The notes: generated from the sequence alone by a model not told the origin. DNA of 64,000 nucleotides from Mesorhizobium sp. M2E.F.Ca.ET.219.01.1.1 (GCF_004016445.2 NZ_SADT02000001.1:1469630-1533629), one strand, 5' to 3'; numbered from the stretch's first letter, positions 9,112 through 17,563 are shown. Translations and numbers: made by a program.

Positions 9112-9246
9112 TCAGGCAACAAAGCCGAGACGGGCAGCCGCCACGGCGCCGGTCTGGCCGGGCATGGTCTTGGCGAGGCGCTGACGCTCCAGAGCGGTCG
9201 TCAGGTTCATTTCGCGGCGGGCGAACAAGCGGGCAAAGAGCTTCAT
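9112..9246 (-). CDS. Small basic protein, 44 residues, unknown
   Basis: This open frame is below the usual length cut-off. It reads MKLFARLFARREMNLTTALE at the start and ends ..AAARLGFVA. Support: a GGAG ribosome site six bases before the third of three tandem ATG codons, a good hairpin terminator just downstream, and its position in a gap with DUF1127 genes, whose short, arginine-rich, amphipathic style it shares. It lacks the DUF1127 core (..LPxxLxKDIGW), so membership is not shown. Function unknown. Starting at the first ATG (9252) would add two methionines. Confidence 0.55.
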   Translation of the reverse strand: MKLFARLFARREMNLTTALERQRLAKTMPGQTGAVAAARLGFVA

Positions 9247-9597
9247 CATCATCTCCATTTGGTTGCTCAGACGGGTCGCCTTCGCTTGATGGAGTGGGGC
9301 AGCTCGTTTTTGCTGGCGCTGATATAGGCTCGCATCGGCAAAAACTAAATCGCAAAAACGAAGCGCTTGATATGAAAAGCGACACGATTTGCGACATTTT
9401 TGGGCAATGTGCCCACAATTTCCTATTGTTTACAGCGCTTTAGCTGATCCGTTAACCCGCTATGCGATTGGTTCATATGCGTCATGCAGCGGCGGCATGG
9501 CTGGAAAAGTCGTTTGAATGCAAACAAAAAAGGCCTAAACAAACAAAAGGCCTGCCGAGCTGACGCGGCAGGCCTTCAGAACTCCATACACACGTGA
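9247..9597. other. 351-base intergenic region with probable promoters
   Basis: No gene was found. It separates the 44-residue gene from a DUF1127 gene, both on the minus strand, and holds the DUF1127 terminator at its right end. AT-rich stretches (9340-9440) and repeated GCGACA boxes (9379-9396) suggest regulation. Confidence 0.5.
9541..9576 (-). terminator. Rho-independent terminator of the DUF1127 gene
   Basis: AAGGCCTGCCG (9548-9558) pairs with CGGCAGGCCTT (9566-9576). On the minus strand the stem is followed by TTGTTTGTTT. Confidence 0.85.
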
Positions 9598-9783
9598 TTA
9601 CTTCGCTCCGGCCCAGCTTCCGACACCGTGGCGCAGGCCGGTCTTGACGTCGGCGGCTTCCGGCCAGCCGATATCCTTCTGCAGTTCGATCGGCAGCGCA
9701 TGGATGGCGCGTTCGGTCTGGTAGCGGGCGCGGGCCGCGCTGAATTCGGTCGCAAGCCGACCGATGGACGACAGGATAGACAT
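9598..9783 (-). CDS. DUF1127 (YjiS-like) small protein
   Basis: A 61-residue protein with the DUF1127 core RAIHALPIELQKDIGWPEA. Members are short, basic and often induced by stress or phosphate starvation in alphaproteobacteria; some bind RNA. The ribosome site GGAGAAAGA precedes the ATG and a strong terminator follows, so it is a monocistronic unit. A LysR regulator gene diverges from it 219 bases away. A second 61-residue DUF1127 protein is encoded at 12449-12634. Confidence 0.85.
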   Translation of the reverse strand: MSILSSIGRLATEFSAARARYQTERAIHALPIELQKDIGWPEAADVKTGLRHGVGSWAGAK

Positions 9784-10002
9784 TTCTTTCTCCTCTATGC
9801 GGGCAGGGAGGCGCCCGTCACTGCGTTAAGTCAGGTCTGTTTCAGCTTCATTTCATGTCGATTGCAGGACTGTGTCAGGGTCGTTTCATGGCTGCCTTTG
9901 GCAGCATCCTGCATCGATCGAGTTGACTATGCGCCCGGAGTGATGTTCAATCAAACGAAATGGAATGATGGATTGCATCAGAAAAATTGAAGGCACGCTC
10001 CC

Positions 10003-10902
10003 ATGAATGCCCCGCTCAATCATCCCTTGCCGCTGCTTGACCTCGATGTGCTGCGCACCTTCGTGGCGATCGCGGAGACCGGCTCATTCACCACCGCCGC
10101 CAACGCGGTGTTCCGCACGCCGTCGGCCGTCTCCATGCAGATCAAGAAGCTTGAGGATATCCTCGGCCGTTCCGTCTTCGCGCGCGACGCGCGTTCGGTG
10201 ACGCTGACCACGGATGGCGAGATGCTGCTCGGCTATGCCCGCCGGCTGCTGTCGATCAACCGCGAGGTGGTGTCGAAGTTTATCATCCCCGACATTGTCG
10301 GCGTGGTGCGGCTTGGGTCCCCCGACGACTATGGCGAGCGCGTGCTGCCGCATGTGCTGAAGCGCTTCGCGCAGTCGCATCCCTCGATCGCCGTCGATGT
10401 GACCATCGACCAGAGCATCAATCTGCGCCGGCGTATGGACGACCGCGCGCTCGACATCACGCTGCTGACCAATTCCTACAAGACCAGCGCGATCGGCGCC
10501 GAGGTTCTGCTAACCGAACCGATCGTGTGGGCCGGCGCCAAGGGCGGCTGCGCGCATCTGCGCGAACCGCTGCCGGTGTCGCTGTGGGAGGAAGGCTGCG
10601 CATGGCGGGCAGGGGCGTTGGAAGCGCTTGGACGCGAGGGCCGCAATTACCGCATCGCCTATATGAGCGCCCACACAGCCGGCCAGCGCGCCGCGATCAT
10701 GGCCGACCTCGCGGTGGCGCCGCTGCCGAAGTCCTTCCTCGGCAACGAGATGGTCTCGCTTGGCGCGAAGGACGGCATGCCGGAGATCGGCACCTACAAT
10801 CTCGCCATGGTGGTGGCGCCCGACGCCAGCGCGCCGGTGAAGGCCGTGGCCGACCATATTCGCGCGACGTTCGAATTGTTCCGCGAAACCGGTAAGTTCT
10901 GA
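10003..10902 (+). CDS. LysR-family transcriptional regulator, LrhA-like
   Basis: A 299-residue regulator with an N-terminal winged helix (residues ~15-75: LDVLRTFVAIAETGSFTTAANAVFRTPSAVSMQIKKLE) and a periplasmic-binding-like effector domain. The TPSAVSMQI recognition helix and SFTTAA are those of the LrhA/HexA branch, which often controls motility or surface traits. Target genes cannot be told. It diverges from the DUF1127 gene, so the 219-base gap between them probably holds both promoters. The next small gene starts 11 bases after its stop and may be co-transcribed. Confidence 0.9.
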   Translation: MNAPLNHPLPLLDLDVLRTFVAIAETGSFTTAANAVFRTPSAVSMQIKKLEDILGRSVFARDARSVTLTTDGEMLLGYARRLLSINREVVSKFIIPDIVGVVRLGSPDDYGERVLPHVLKRFAQSHPSIAVDVTIDQSINLRRRMDDRALDITLLTNSYKTSAIGAEVLLTEPIVWAGAKGGCAHLREPLPVSLWEEGCAWRAGALEALGREGRNYRIAYMSAHTAGQRAAIMADLAVAPLPKSFLGNEMVSLGAKDGMPEIGTYNLAMVVAPDASAPVKAVADHIRATFELFRETGKF

Positions 10903-10913
10903 CGAGCCTTGTC

Positions 10914-11252
10914 GTGAGCCGTGCCTCAGTTCTCGACGATCTCATCGCGTTCAGAAAGCCGCTCGATCTTCTGACCGAAATGATGAGCGACGTGGGTTGG
11001 TCCGAGACGCCAGTGGCTGTCCTGACGGCGGATCATATCGTGAGCGTTCTCCAACGGTTTCGGTCGGGAGCACTCACCGCGGCCGATGTGGAAGGTTGGG
11101 CGGATCTGATCGAATGCAGGGAGGACATCGACTATCAGTCAGATCGCTATGAGGAAATATTGCAAGCGATCTACGTGTTGGCCAATCCGGTCTTGAATGG
11201 ATTGCCTGATGAAGCTTTGACCGACCAGGTGATCGGCTCGCTCTTGCGCTGA
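10914..11252 (+). CDS. Hypothetical protein, 112 residues
   Basis: An acidic soluble protein, mostly predicted helix, starting at GTG 10914 eleven bases after the LysR stop, so probably in one transcript with it. No known motif was recognised; it reads like small immunity-type or Imm/DUF proteins of the 'LLTEMMSDVGW..' style but I cannot assign a family. Its last 82 bases overlap the 3' end of the convergent hydrolase gene. Confidence 0.55.
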   Translation: MSRASVLDDLIAFRKPLDLLTEMMSDVGWSETPVAVLTADHIVSVLQRFRSGALTAADVEGWADLIECREDIDYQSDRYEEILQAIYVLANPVLNGLPDEALTDQVIGSLLR

Positions 11253-12151
11253 CCAGTGGTTTTGTCGCTGCTCAGAAATGCGACGATGCTGTCGCGCGCG
11301 CGGCGCGTTTCCGGCATCTCGATCAGCGGCCAGACGTGGAACATGCCTTCCTCATAGACCACGTCCACCTCGACGCCGGCAGCCCGCGCCCTTTCGGCGA
11401 AGATGAGATTATCTGGTGTCAGCATGTCGCGTGAACCGGTCAGCAGCAGCGTCCTCGGCAGCACGGACAAGTCGCCGTAAAGCGGGCTGATGTGCCAGTC
11501 TTTGCGGTCGAAACCGGCGCTGTAGAGCCGCACCGCTTCCAGCCCACCCGGAATACCCAGCCACGGATCCTGCCGCTCGGCCTCGAAGACTTCAGGATTT
11601 GCAAGCGAAACGTCGAGGCCGGGCGAAATCAGCACGTGATGCGACGGCGAGGGCAGGCCCTCCTCGGCCGCCATCATGGTGAGCACGACCGCCATGTTGC
11701 CGCCGGCGGAATCGCCCATGAAGACGATGTCCTCGGCGTCGGTCTCTTCAAGCATGCGCCGGTAGACGTCGCCGACCATGCCGAACATGTCGTGGAAATC
11801 ATGCTCGGGCGCGATGGGGTAGATCGGCACGGTGATGCCGAAACCGAGACGCTCGGCCATCTCGGCGATCATCCCCCAGTGGTAGGACGTGATCTGAAAG
11901 ACATAGGCGCCGCCATGCATGTAAAGGATGCGCCGGCGCTTGCCCGCCTTCGGCGCGATCTCATAGACGGGAAAGCCGCCGATCTCGGTCTCGGTGATGT
12001 CCAGCCGCGCCTTCAGCAAGGCCGGCGGGTGATAGTCCTCGGTCTTGCGGGCGTAAGCGATCCAGCGCTGCAGGTTCTCGGGACTGGAAAAGGCTTTCTT
12101 GCGGCTGTGCCGCAGAACGAACGAAACGAGATGGCTTTTCAAACTGGGCAT
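11171..12151 (-). CDS. Alpha/beta hydrolase, hormone-sensitive lipase family
   Basis: A 326-residue esterase-like enzyme. The oxyanion-hole motif HGGAY follows ILYM, the nucleophile is in FMGDSAGGNMA, the acid in LLTGSRDMLTPDN and the histidine in EEGMFHVWPL, the full set for the HSL (type IV) carboxylesterases. The substrate is probably a short acyl ester. The last ~30 residues (from about TTGQRK) run through sequence opposite the neighbour's C-terminus and look unlike the family, so the stop may have shifted by extension. Confidence 0.87.
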   Translation of the reverse strand: MPSLKSHLVSFVLRHSRKKAFSSPENLQRWIAYARKTEDYHPPALLKARLDITETEIGGFPVYEIAPKAGKRRRILYMHGGAYVFQITSYHWGMIAEMAERLGFGITVPIYPIAPEHDFHDMFGMVGDVYRRMLEETDAEDIVFMGDSAGGNMAVVLTMMAAEEGLPSPSHHVLISPGLDVSLANPEVFEAERQDPWLGIPGGLEAVRLYSAGFDRKDWHISPLYGDLSVLPRTLLLTGSRDMLTPDNLIFAERARAAGVEVDVVYEEGMFHVWPLIEMPETRRARDSIVAFLSSDKTTGQRKSEPITWSVKASSGNPFKTGLANT

Positions 12152-12308
12152 GCGGATACACGGATCTCGGCAGAGCCGACTAAGAGAATTCCCGAAGATC
12201 GTACCGCTGTTGAAAATGTCAAGGATTCACGCTGGCACATCGGCGTGATCCGATGGCACCAGTTCCTTGTTTGCGCAATTCTGGACGAACTACGGCAAGC
12301 CGCCGAGC

Positions 12309-12449
12309 TCAATCGCTGCGCGCTTTTCCTGGATTTGCCTGGCGCCGCCTCGGCAGCAGCGCGGCGCGCAGTTTGTTGTCGCCGGTCGCCGGGGCCGCCT
12401 TGCGACCCCGGCGCTTGCCAAGCAGCTTGCATTTGTCGGCGAAGGTCAT
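12309..12449 (-). CDS. Possible small basic protein coupled to DUF1127
   Basis: A 46-residue lysine- and arginine-rich frame (starts MTFADKCKLLGKRRGRKAAP). Its ATG overlaps the stop codon of the DUF1127 gene as TGATG, the usual form of translational coupling. No family is recognised and there is no hairpin just behind it. It could be real or chance; GC-rich DNA opens frames easily. Confidence 0.35.
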   Translation of the reverse strand: MTFADKCKLLGKRRGRKAAPATGDNKLRAALLPRRRQANPGKARSD

Positions 12450-12634
12450 CAGCGCGGCGTGCCCAGAAGCAGCTTGTGCAGTGCTGCCTGCGGGTCGCTC
12501 GGCGGCGAGGCCGGCCAGCCGATATCCTTCTGGACATGCGCCGGCAGATCGTTGAGCGCGCGAATCGCTTTGTTCCTGGCATGAGCCTGCCTGACGGTGA
12601 CACCGAAGCGGCTGAGATTTCCGAACATCGACAT
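12449..12634 (-). CDS. DUF1127 (YjiS-like) small protein, second copy
   Basis: A 61-residue protein with the core IRALNDLPAHVQKDIGWPASPP, the same length as the copy at 9598-9783 but only alike in the core. ATG 12634 is chosen because GGGAG lies six bases upstream; an ATG at 12640 touches that box directly and a third lies at 12628. The C-terminus overlaps a possible 46-residue frame. Probable role: small stress or RNA-related protein, as for the family. Confidence 0.82.
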   Translation of the reverse strand: MSMFGNLSRFGVTVRQAHARNKAIRALNDLPAHVQKDIGWPASPPSDPQAALHKLLLGTPR

Positions 12635-12926
12635 TTTCATCTCCCTTGAAGAGCAACGGCGGCCGAAAATTGTCGCTGCCGCCATGCGATGGCCGCTAAA
12701 TGCGTCATGCATGTATCGGGTCGATTTCGCGAGAACAGGGTTTCGGTTTCGGGATCGCGCGGATCCGGAAACATTTGCACGCAAATGAATTAAGCAAACC
12801 GACGGGCCGAGTCCGGTCCGAATAGCTGCCATGGGCGGTTGACGGGGGCGAGTGGCTGCATAGTTATTGTGCAATGCGGCGTGGGGTAAGTGCACCGCAG
12901 CATGATGCGAGACGGGTCAGGGCATC

Positions 12927-14222
12927 GTGACAAGCATACATAGCATCCAATATCTGCGCGGCCTCGCCGCATGCGCGGTGGTTTGCTTCCATGTCAGCGA
13001 GCAGTTCGGCGGTCCGTTCGATGTCGGAGCCGCCGGCGTCGACGTTTTCTTCGTCATCAGCGGCTTCATCATGTGGGTGACGACGGCGGGCAGGCCAGCC
13101 AATCCCTGGCGTTTCATGAGCCGCCGCATCACCCGCATCGTGCCTTTCTACTGGATCGTCACGCTGTTGACCGCGGCGGGGATCCTGCTCAAGCCGCAGT
13201 TCTTCTACGGCCATTTCCTCAGTGTGGCGAATTTCGCCGGCTCGCTGTTCTTCCTGCCGGTCCTGCAGGACGATGCGCTGCATCCCATCGTCATACAGGG
13301 TTGGACGCTTTGCTATGAGATGATGTTCTATCTCGTCTTCACGCTCGTCCTGTTTCTGGGCGAGCGCTGGCGGTTCGGCGTTCTCGTGGGCGCACTTGTC
13401 GCCATCGTCGCGCTGCATTTCGTCCTTCCCGAGGGATATGCGCATGCCTTCACCGATCCTGTCGTGATCGAGTTCGCGGCCGGCGTCGTCGTGGGGCGCT
13501 TGTGGCTTCACGGTACCAGGCTGCCGCTCGGGGCGGGGCTGGCGATGTCTGGCGCGGGATTCCTTCTGCTTGCGGCCGGCACGCTGTTCGATGCCGATTT
13601 GCCTCGCGCCTTGCTCTGGGGGCTTCCGGCCGCATTGATCGTGGCAGGCGCGGTTTTTGCCGAGCGAGCGCGGCCGTTCAAGCCGGCTCAATTGCCCACT
13701 TTTCTCGGCGACGCGTCCTATTCGATCTATCTGTGGCATGTCGCGGTTGGCGTGCTGGCGACGGGCGTCGTCCTGAGGATCGGAATTCCCGCGGCTTTGC
13801 AGCCGGCGACGATCCTGGTCGCCACGCTTGCACTCTCGGCGATGCTTTATCTGACTGTCGAAAAGCCGTTGATCGGGCTGCTGCACCCGCAAGGACCCAA
13901 GGCGCCGCCAAGGCAAGCAACGCCGCGGCCGCAGGGGCCGCGGCAAGGCCGGCTAAAGCCTTGTTCTAATCGCGGCCGCGGCGTGCCGCGCGCTCCTCGC
14001 GCGAACGCCGGCGCGGGGTGGCGTCGCCGGCGGTGCCGTCCTCGCTCATTGCCTTGCGCGGCGGCAGCTTCACCGCTGCAGCCAGCTTCGGGAACGGGTC
14101 GACCTTGTTTGGCAGCGCCATGGCGTAGACGAAGTGTTCCTGGAACTTGGGCTCCAGCGCTGTCTCGATCTTCTCGATCCTGCTCACGGTTTCCTCGATC
14201 TCGCGCCGGTAGCCACGATTGA
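12927..14222 (+). CDS. Acyltransferase 3 (OafA/YrhL-like) membrane protein with odd C-terminus
   Basis: Residues 1-325 are a typical acyltransferase-3 protein: HSIQYLRGLAACAVVCFH at the start, GVDVFFVISGFIM, SRRITRIVPFYW, and a late YSIYLWHV segment, with about ten membrane helices. Such enzymes add acyl groups to surface sugars. The start is GTG 12927. After about residue 346 (base 13966) the frame runs opposite the C-terminal coding part of the next gene and turns into an arginine/proline-rich stretch. A TAA at 13967 in the next frame would end the protein just at the neighbour's stop, so a one-base frameshift between about 13880 and 13960 is likely. Confidence 0.75.
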   Translation: MTSIHSIQYLRGLAACAVVCFHVSEQFGGPFDVGAAGVDVFFVISGFIMWVTTAGRPANPWRFMSRRITRIVPFYWIVTLLTAAGILLKPQFFYGHFLSVANFAGSLFFLPVLQDDALHPIVIQGWTLCYEMMFYLVFTLVLFLGERWRFGVLVGALVAIVALHFVLPEGYAHAFTDPVVIEFAAGVVVGRLWLHGTRLPLGAGLAMSGAGFLLLAAGTLFDADLPRALLWGLPAALIVAGAVFAERARPFKPAQLPTFLGDASYSIYLWHVAVGVLATGVVLRIGIPAALQPATILVATLALSAMLYLTVEKPLIGLLHPQGPKAPPRQATPRPQGPRQGRLKPCSNRGRGVPRAPRANAGAGWRRRRCRPRSLPCAAAASPLQPASGTGRPCLAAPWRRRSVPGTWAPALSRSSRSCSRFPRSRAGSHD

Positions 14223-16035
14223 GCAGCGCCATGCGCGCGCCGGCGCCCGCGGCATTGCCGACGGCCGAGACCTTGTCGAGATCGCAATCCGGGATCAGGC
14301 CGAGCACCATGGCGTATTTCGGATCGATGAAGGAGCCGAAGGCACCGGCGAAATGGATGCGGTCGACATGATCGGTGCGCTGCTTTTCCATCAACAGCTT
14401 GGTGCCGGCATAGAGCGCCGCCTTGGCAAGCTGGATGGCGCGCACATCGTTCTGGGTGATGGTGATCTTCGGCTCGCCTTCCTTCAGCACATAGGAGAAG
14501 GTGCGGCCGTTGGGCACGATGCGCGGCGAACGCATGCTGAGCGATCCGTCGACGACGCCGTCCTCGGAAATGATGCCCGACAGATACATCTCCGCGATCA
14601 CTTCAATGATGCCCGAACCGCAGATGCCGGTGACGCCGGTTGCCTGCACGCTTTCGGCGAAGCCCGGCTGATCCGACCACAGTTCCGAACCGATGACGCG
14701 GTAACGCGGCTCCAACGTGTCGGGATCGATGCGCACGCGCTCGATGGCGCCTGGCGCGGCGCGCTGTCCACCGGAAATTTCCGCGCCCTCAAAGGCCGGA
14801 CCGGTGGGCGAGGAGGCCGCGACGACCCGCGTGGAGTTGCCGAGCACGATCTCGGCGTTGGTGCCGACGTCGACGATCAGCATCATCTCGTCCTGCCGGT
14901 GTGGACCTTCCGACAAGGTAACGGCGGCGGCATCGGCGCCGACATGGCCGGCGATGCAAGGCAGCATGTAGAGGCGGGCGCCCTGGTTGAGCTTGAGGCC
15001 AATATCGGAGGCCTTGATGCGCACCGCGCCGGAGACGGCGAGAGCGAAGGGCGCGCCGCCGAGTTCGGTCGGATCGATGCCGAGGAACAAATGATGCATG
15101 ATCGGATTGCCGACGAAGACGGAATCCAGGATGTCGGCGCGGTGGACACTGCCTTCCGCGCAGACCTTGTCGACCAAGCTGGAAATGGCCTCGCGCACGG
15201 CCACCGTCATGCCTTCGCGGCCGTCCGGATTCATCATCACATAGGAGACGCGGCTCATCAGATCCTCGCCGAAGCGGATCTGCGGATTGGACGTGCCGGA
15301 GGATGCGGCGACGCGGCCCGACAGCAGCGACACCAAATGCATGGCAATGGTGGTCGAGCCGATGTCGCAAGCGAGGCCGTAAGCTTCGTTCTTGAGGCCG
15401 GGCCACAGCGCGATGACGCGCGCGATATCGCTGTCGGCATCCTTGTGGATGGCGGCCGTCGCGGTCCAGTTGCCCTTGCGCAGGATGCCCTGCACCTGCG
15501 GCAGCAGATAGAAGTCGAATTCGAGATTCTTGAGGCCCCAGTCCTTCATCAGGGCGATCTTGAGCCGGTCGAGATCGCCGAGCGGCTTGTGCATGTCGGG
15601 CTCTTCGATCTCGACATAGCACATGCGGATCGCCGTATCGCGGGCGATCACCCTGGTGTCGGCGTCCTTGCGGATGGTCTGGGCGTTGATGACCGTGTCC
15701 TGCGGCACGTCGATGACGAGGTCGCCGAGAATCTGCGCCGAGCAGGAGAGGCGGCGCCGATCGGGCAGGCCGCGCACGCGCTCGTAGCGCTCCTCCTTGG
15801 CGCCCTTGGGCGAGATATGGTCGTTGGACGAGACGATCTTGTGCTTGGCGAAATTGCCTTCCTGCACCTCGATCTGGCAGCGCCCGCAAGTGGCGCGGCC
15901 GCCGCACACGCTTTCGACATAGACGCCGAGCTGGCGCGCGGCATCGAGCACCGGCGTGCCGACCGGGAACCGGCCGCGCTTGCCTGACGGCATGAACAGG
16001 ACGAGCGGATCGGTGATGTTGGGCGGAGGATTCAT
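13966..16035 (-). CDS. ASKHA-domain corrinoid-activating protein (RACo/RamA-like, DUF4445)
   Basis: A 689-residue protein. An N-terminal 2Fe-2S ferredoxin domain has Cys44, 50, 53 (VCGGRATCGRC) and 98. A linker is followed by the ASKHA ATPase part with phosphate loops ACDIGSTTIAMH and IVDVGTNAEIVL and late NAAGAGARMAL. These proteins use ATP to reduce Co(II) back to Co(I) in corrinoid methyltransferase systems. The C-terminus ends in an Arg-rich tail (RRRSREERAARRGRD). It lies downstream of the methyl-THF methyltransferase gene but is split from it by a small plus-strand gene. Role in reactivating the corrinoid protein at 23064 is a strong inference. Confidence 0.9.
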   Translation of the reverse strand: MNPPPNITDPLVLFMPSGKRGRFPVGTPVLDAARQLGVYVESVCGGRATCGRCQIEVQEGNFAKHKIVSSNDHISPKGAKEERYERVRGLPDRRRLSCSAQILGDLVIDVPQDTVINAQTIRKDADTRVIARDTAIRMCYVEIEEPDMHKPLGDLDRLKIALMKDWGLKNLEFDFYLLPQVQGILRKGNWTATAAIHKDADSDIARVIALWPGLKNEAYGLACDIGSTTIAMHLVSLLSGRVAASSGTSNPQIRFGEDLMSRVSYVMMNPDGREGMTVAVREAISSLVDKVCAEGSVHRADILDSVFVGNPIMHHLFLGIDPTELGGAPFALAVSGAVRIKASDIGLKLNQGARLYMLPCIAGHVGADAAAVTLSEGPHRQDEMMLIVDVGTNAEIVLGNSTRVVAASSPTGPAFEGAEISGGQRAAPGAIERVRIDPDTLEPRYRVIGSELWSDQPGFAESVQATGVTGICGSGIIEVIAEMYLSGIISEDGVVDGSLSMRSPRIVPNGRTFSYVLKEGEPKITITQNDVRAIQLAKAALYAGTKLLMEKQRTDHVDRIHFAGAFGSFIDPKYAMVLGLIPDCDLDKVSAVGNAAGAGARMALLNRGYRREIEETVSRIEKIETALEPKFQEHFVYAMALPNKVDPFPKLAAAVKLPPRKAMSEDGTAGDATPRRRSREERAARRGRD

Positions 16036-16124
16036 GCTGGCACGCGTCTCGCTGGCAATGGCCGATGCCGTTTAACGGATCGTTTTACTGTTGGGTGGAG
16101 AGTCTGCTGGTCCAGGGGCCAACC

Positions 16125-16367
16125 ATGTCGGATCTGCTGCTCTCCGCCGTCCTCACCGCCTTCACCATGGTGCGCGTGATCAAGGACTCTTGGCTGCGCA
16201 ATCCGCAATACCTTGCCACCGGAATTCTCGGCGCGGTCGTCGGCGCGCTGCTGCTGCACGCCTACTGGCCCGCCTATGACGATGATTTCATCGTCGGCGG
16301 CGTCACCGGCATTTTCGGATCGTGGGCGGGCATGGCGCTGTTCGATGCCATAGTGGGTATGGCCTGA
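16125..16367 (+). CDS. Small membrane protein, 80 residues, unknown
   Basis: About three hydrophobic segments (SDLLLSAVLTAFTMV, YLATGILGAVVGALLLHAYW, IVGGVTGIFGSWAGMALF) and no signal cleavage site. ATG 16125 has an AGGGGC box before it. No family recognised. It stands on the opposite strand between two one-carbon genes, so it may be a later insertion into a former operon or simply a neighbour. Confidence 0.65.
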   Translation: MSDLLLSAVLTAFTMVRVIKDSWLRNPQYLATGILGAVVGALLLHAYWPAYDDDFIVGGVTGIFGSWAGMALFDAIVGMA

Positions 16368-16446
16368 ACACAAAGCAGAGCTGTCCGACCGCATCCACGA
16401 TGCGATCGGACCAGCCTTGTTTGCGGTGCGGCCCACGATTGCGCGC

Positions 16447-17421
16447 TTATCCCCGGGCCATGCGGGCTTCGCGGCCGCCGCGGCGACGGCCGCCGGCAGC
16501 GGCGCCATCGCCGGGAGCGGTCACCGCGACCGGCGCGGCAACGGCATGGCCACCTTCGGCCGGCTTGTAATCCTTGTAGGTGCGGATCCAGTTGGTGCAG
16601 TTCTCGTCGGTGCCGTTGAGCACATTGGCGCCGCGCACGGCTTCCATTTCCTGCGGACGGACCGGGTTCATAATTGCGGAGGTCATGCCGGCGCCGATCA
16701 CCATTGGAATGAAGGCGGCGTTGATGCCGTGGCGGTGCGGCAGGCCGAAGGAGATGTTGGAGAGGCCGCAGGTGGTGTTGACCTTGAGCTCTTCGCGGAG
16801 CCGCCGCAGCAGCGCGAACACCTGGCGTCCGGCGTCGCCCAGCGCGCCGATCGGCATCACCAGCGGGTCGACGACGACGTCATGCGAAGGAATGCCGAAG
16901 TCGGCGCAGCGCTCGACGATCTTCTTGGCAACGGCGAAGCGCACATCCGGGTCCATCGAGATGCCGGTCTCGTCATTGGAGATGGCGACGACCGGGACGT
17001 TGTATTTCTTGACCAGCGGCAGGATGGCCTCGAGCTTTTCTTCCTCGCCGGTGACGGAGTTGACCAGCGGGCGGCCCTTGGCGACCTTCAGCGCGGCTTC
17101 GATCGCGGCGGTGACCGAGGAGTCGATCGACAGCGGCAGATCGACCAGGCCCTGCACGATCTCCAGCGTCTGCACCAGCAGCGCCGGCTCGGTGGCGTTG
17201 GGGTCGACGGCGGTGACGCCGGCATTAACGTCGAGCATGGTGGCGCCGCAGGCGGCCTGTTCCAGCGCGTCCTTGATGACGGTCTCGAAATTGCCGGCCA
17301 CCATCTCGGCGGCGAGCTTCTTGCGGCCGGTCGGGTTGATGCGTTCGCCGATCACGCAGAAGGGCTGATCGAAGCCGATGACGATTTCTCGGGTCGCCGA
17401 GGCGACGATGGTGCGGGTCAT
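16447..17421 (-). CDS. Methyl-THF:corrinoid methyltransferase (MtgA/AcsE-like pterin-binding protein)
   Basis: A 324-residue TIM barrel of the pterin-binding group. VIGERINPTGRKKLA, MLDVNAGV, SIDSSV, LVNSVTG and VAISND are the conserved strands of methyltetrahydrofolate-binding methyltransferases. In glycine betaine users such enzymes move the methyl group from methyl-corrinoid to THF. The C-terminus carries a glycine/arginine tail (GGRRRGGREARMARG). A perfect 22-base palindrome lies 16 bases before the ATG, so this gene has its own regulated start although it follows metF by only 141 bases. Confidence 0.9.
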   Translation of the reverse strand: MTRTIVASATREIVIGFDQPFCVIGERINPTGRKKLAAEMVAGNFETVIKDALEQAACGATMLDVNAGVTAVDPNATEPALLVQTLEIVQGLVDLPLSIDSSVTAAIEAALKVAKGRPLVNSVTGEEEKLEAILPLVKKYNVPVVAISNDETGISMDPDVRFAVAKKIVERCADFGIPSHDVVVDPLVMPIGALGDAGRQVFALLRRLREELKVNTTCGLSNISFGLPHRHGINAAFIPMVIGAGMTSAIMNPVRPQEMEAVRGANVLNGTDENCTNWIRTYKDYKPAEGGHAVAAPVAVTAPGDGAAAGGRRRGGREARMARG

Positions 17422-17437
17422 GCGATCTCTCCGTCGG

Positions 17438-17459
17438 GATATAAAGAGTTCTTTATATC
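17438..17459. promoter_or_regulatory. Perfect palindromic operator before the methyl-THF methyltransferase gene
   Basis: GATATAAAGA (17438-17447) and TCTTTATATC (17450-17459) are exact reverse complements around two bases. The same box with one change lies before the bmt-like gene (32217-32238), and both share a flanking ATAAC. It resembles sites of ArsR-family regulators; SahR, which controls methionine-cycle genes, is a candidate. The regulator is not in this window. Confidence 0.65.
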
Positions 17460-17514
17460 GTTATCTGATTTGGTTCAAGGTGAATGCTGACTGCCACGCC
17501 TGGTCTCTAAGTCA

Positions 17515-17563
17515 ATGTATGTCGTTGTCCCAAAACCGGTTCCCACTTTTGGGCGACATACAT
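17515..17563. repeat. Rhizobial mosaic palindrome, copy 3 (second module only)
   Basis: ATGTATGTCG (17515-17524) pairs with CGACATACAT (17554-17563) around 'cccaaaaccggttcccactt'. It matches the second module of the copies near 6162 and 30684 and abuts the metF stop codon, so it may also act as that gene's terminator. Confidence 0.75.

Noticed and set aside
14134..15987. 617-codon open frame on plus opposite the ASKHA gene
   Set aside because: Lacks protein-like composition and lies wholly opposite a gene with clear domains; GC-rich third positions open antisense frames.
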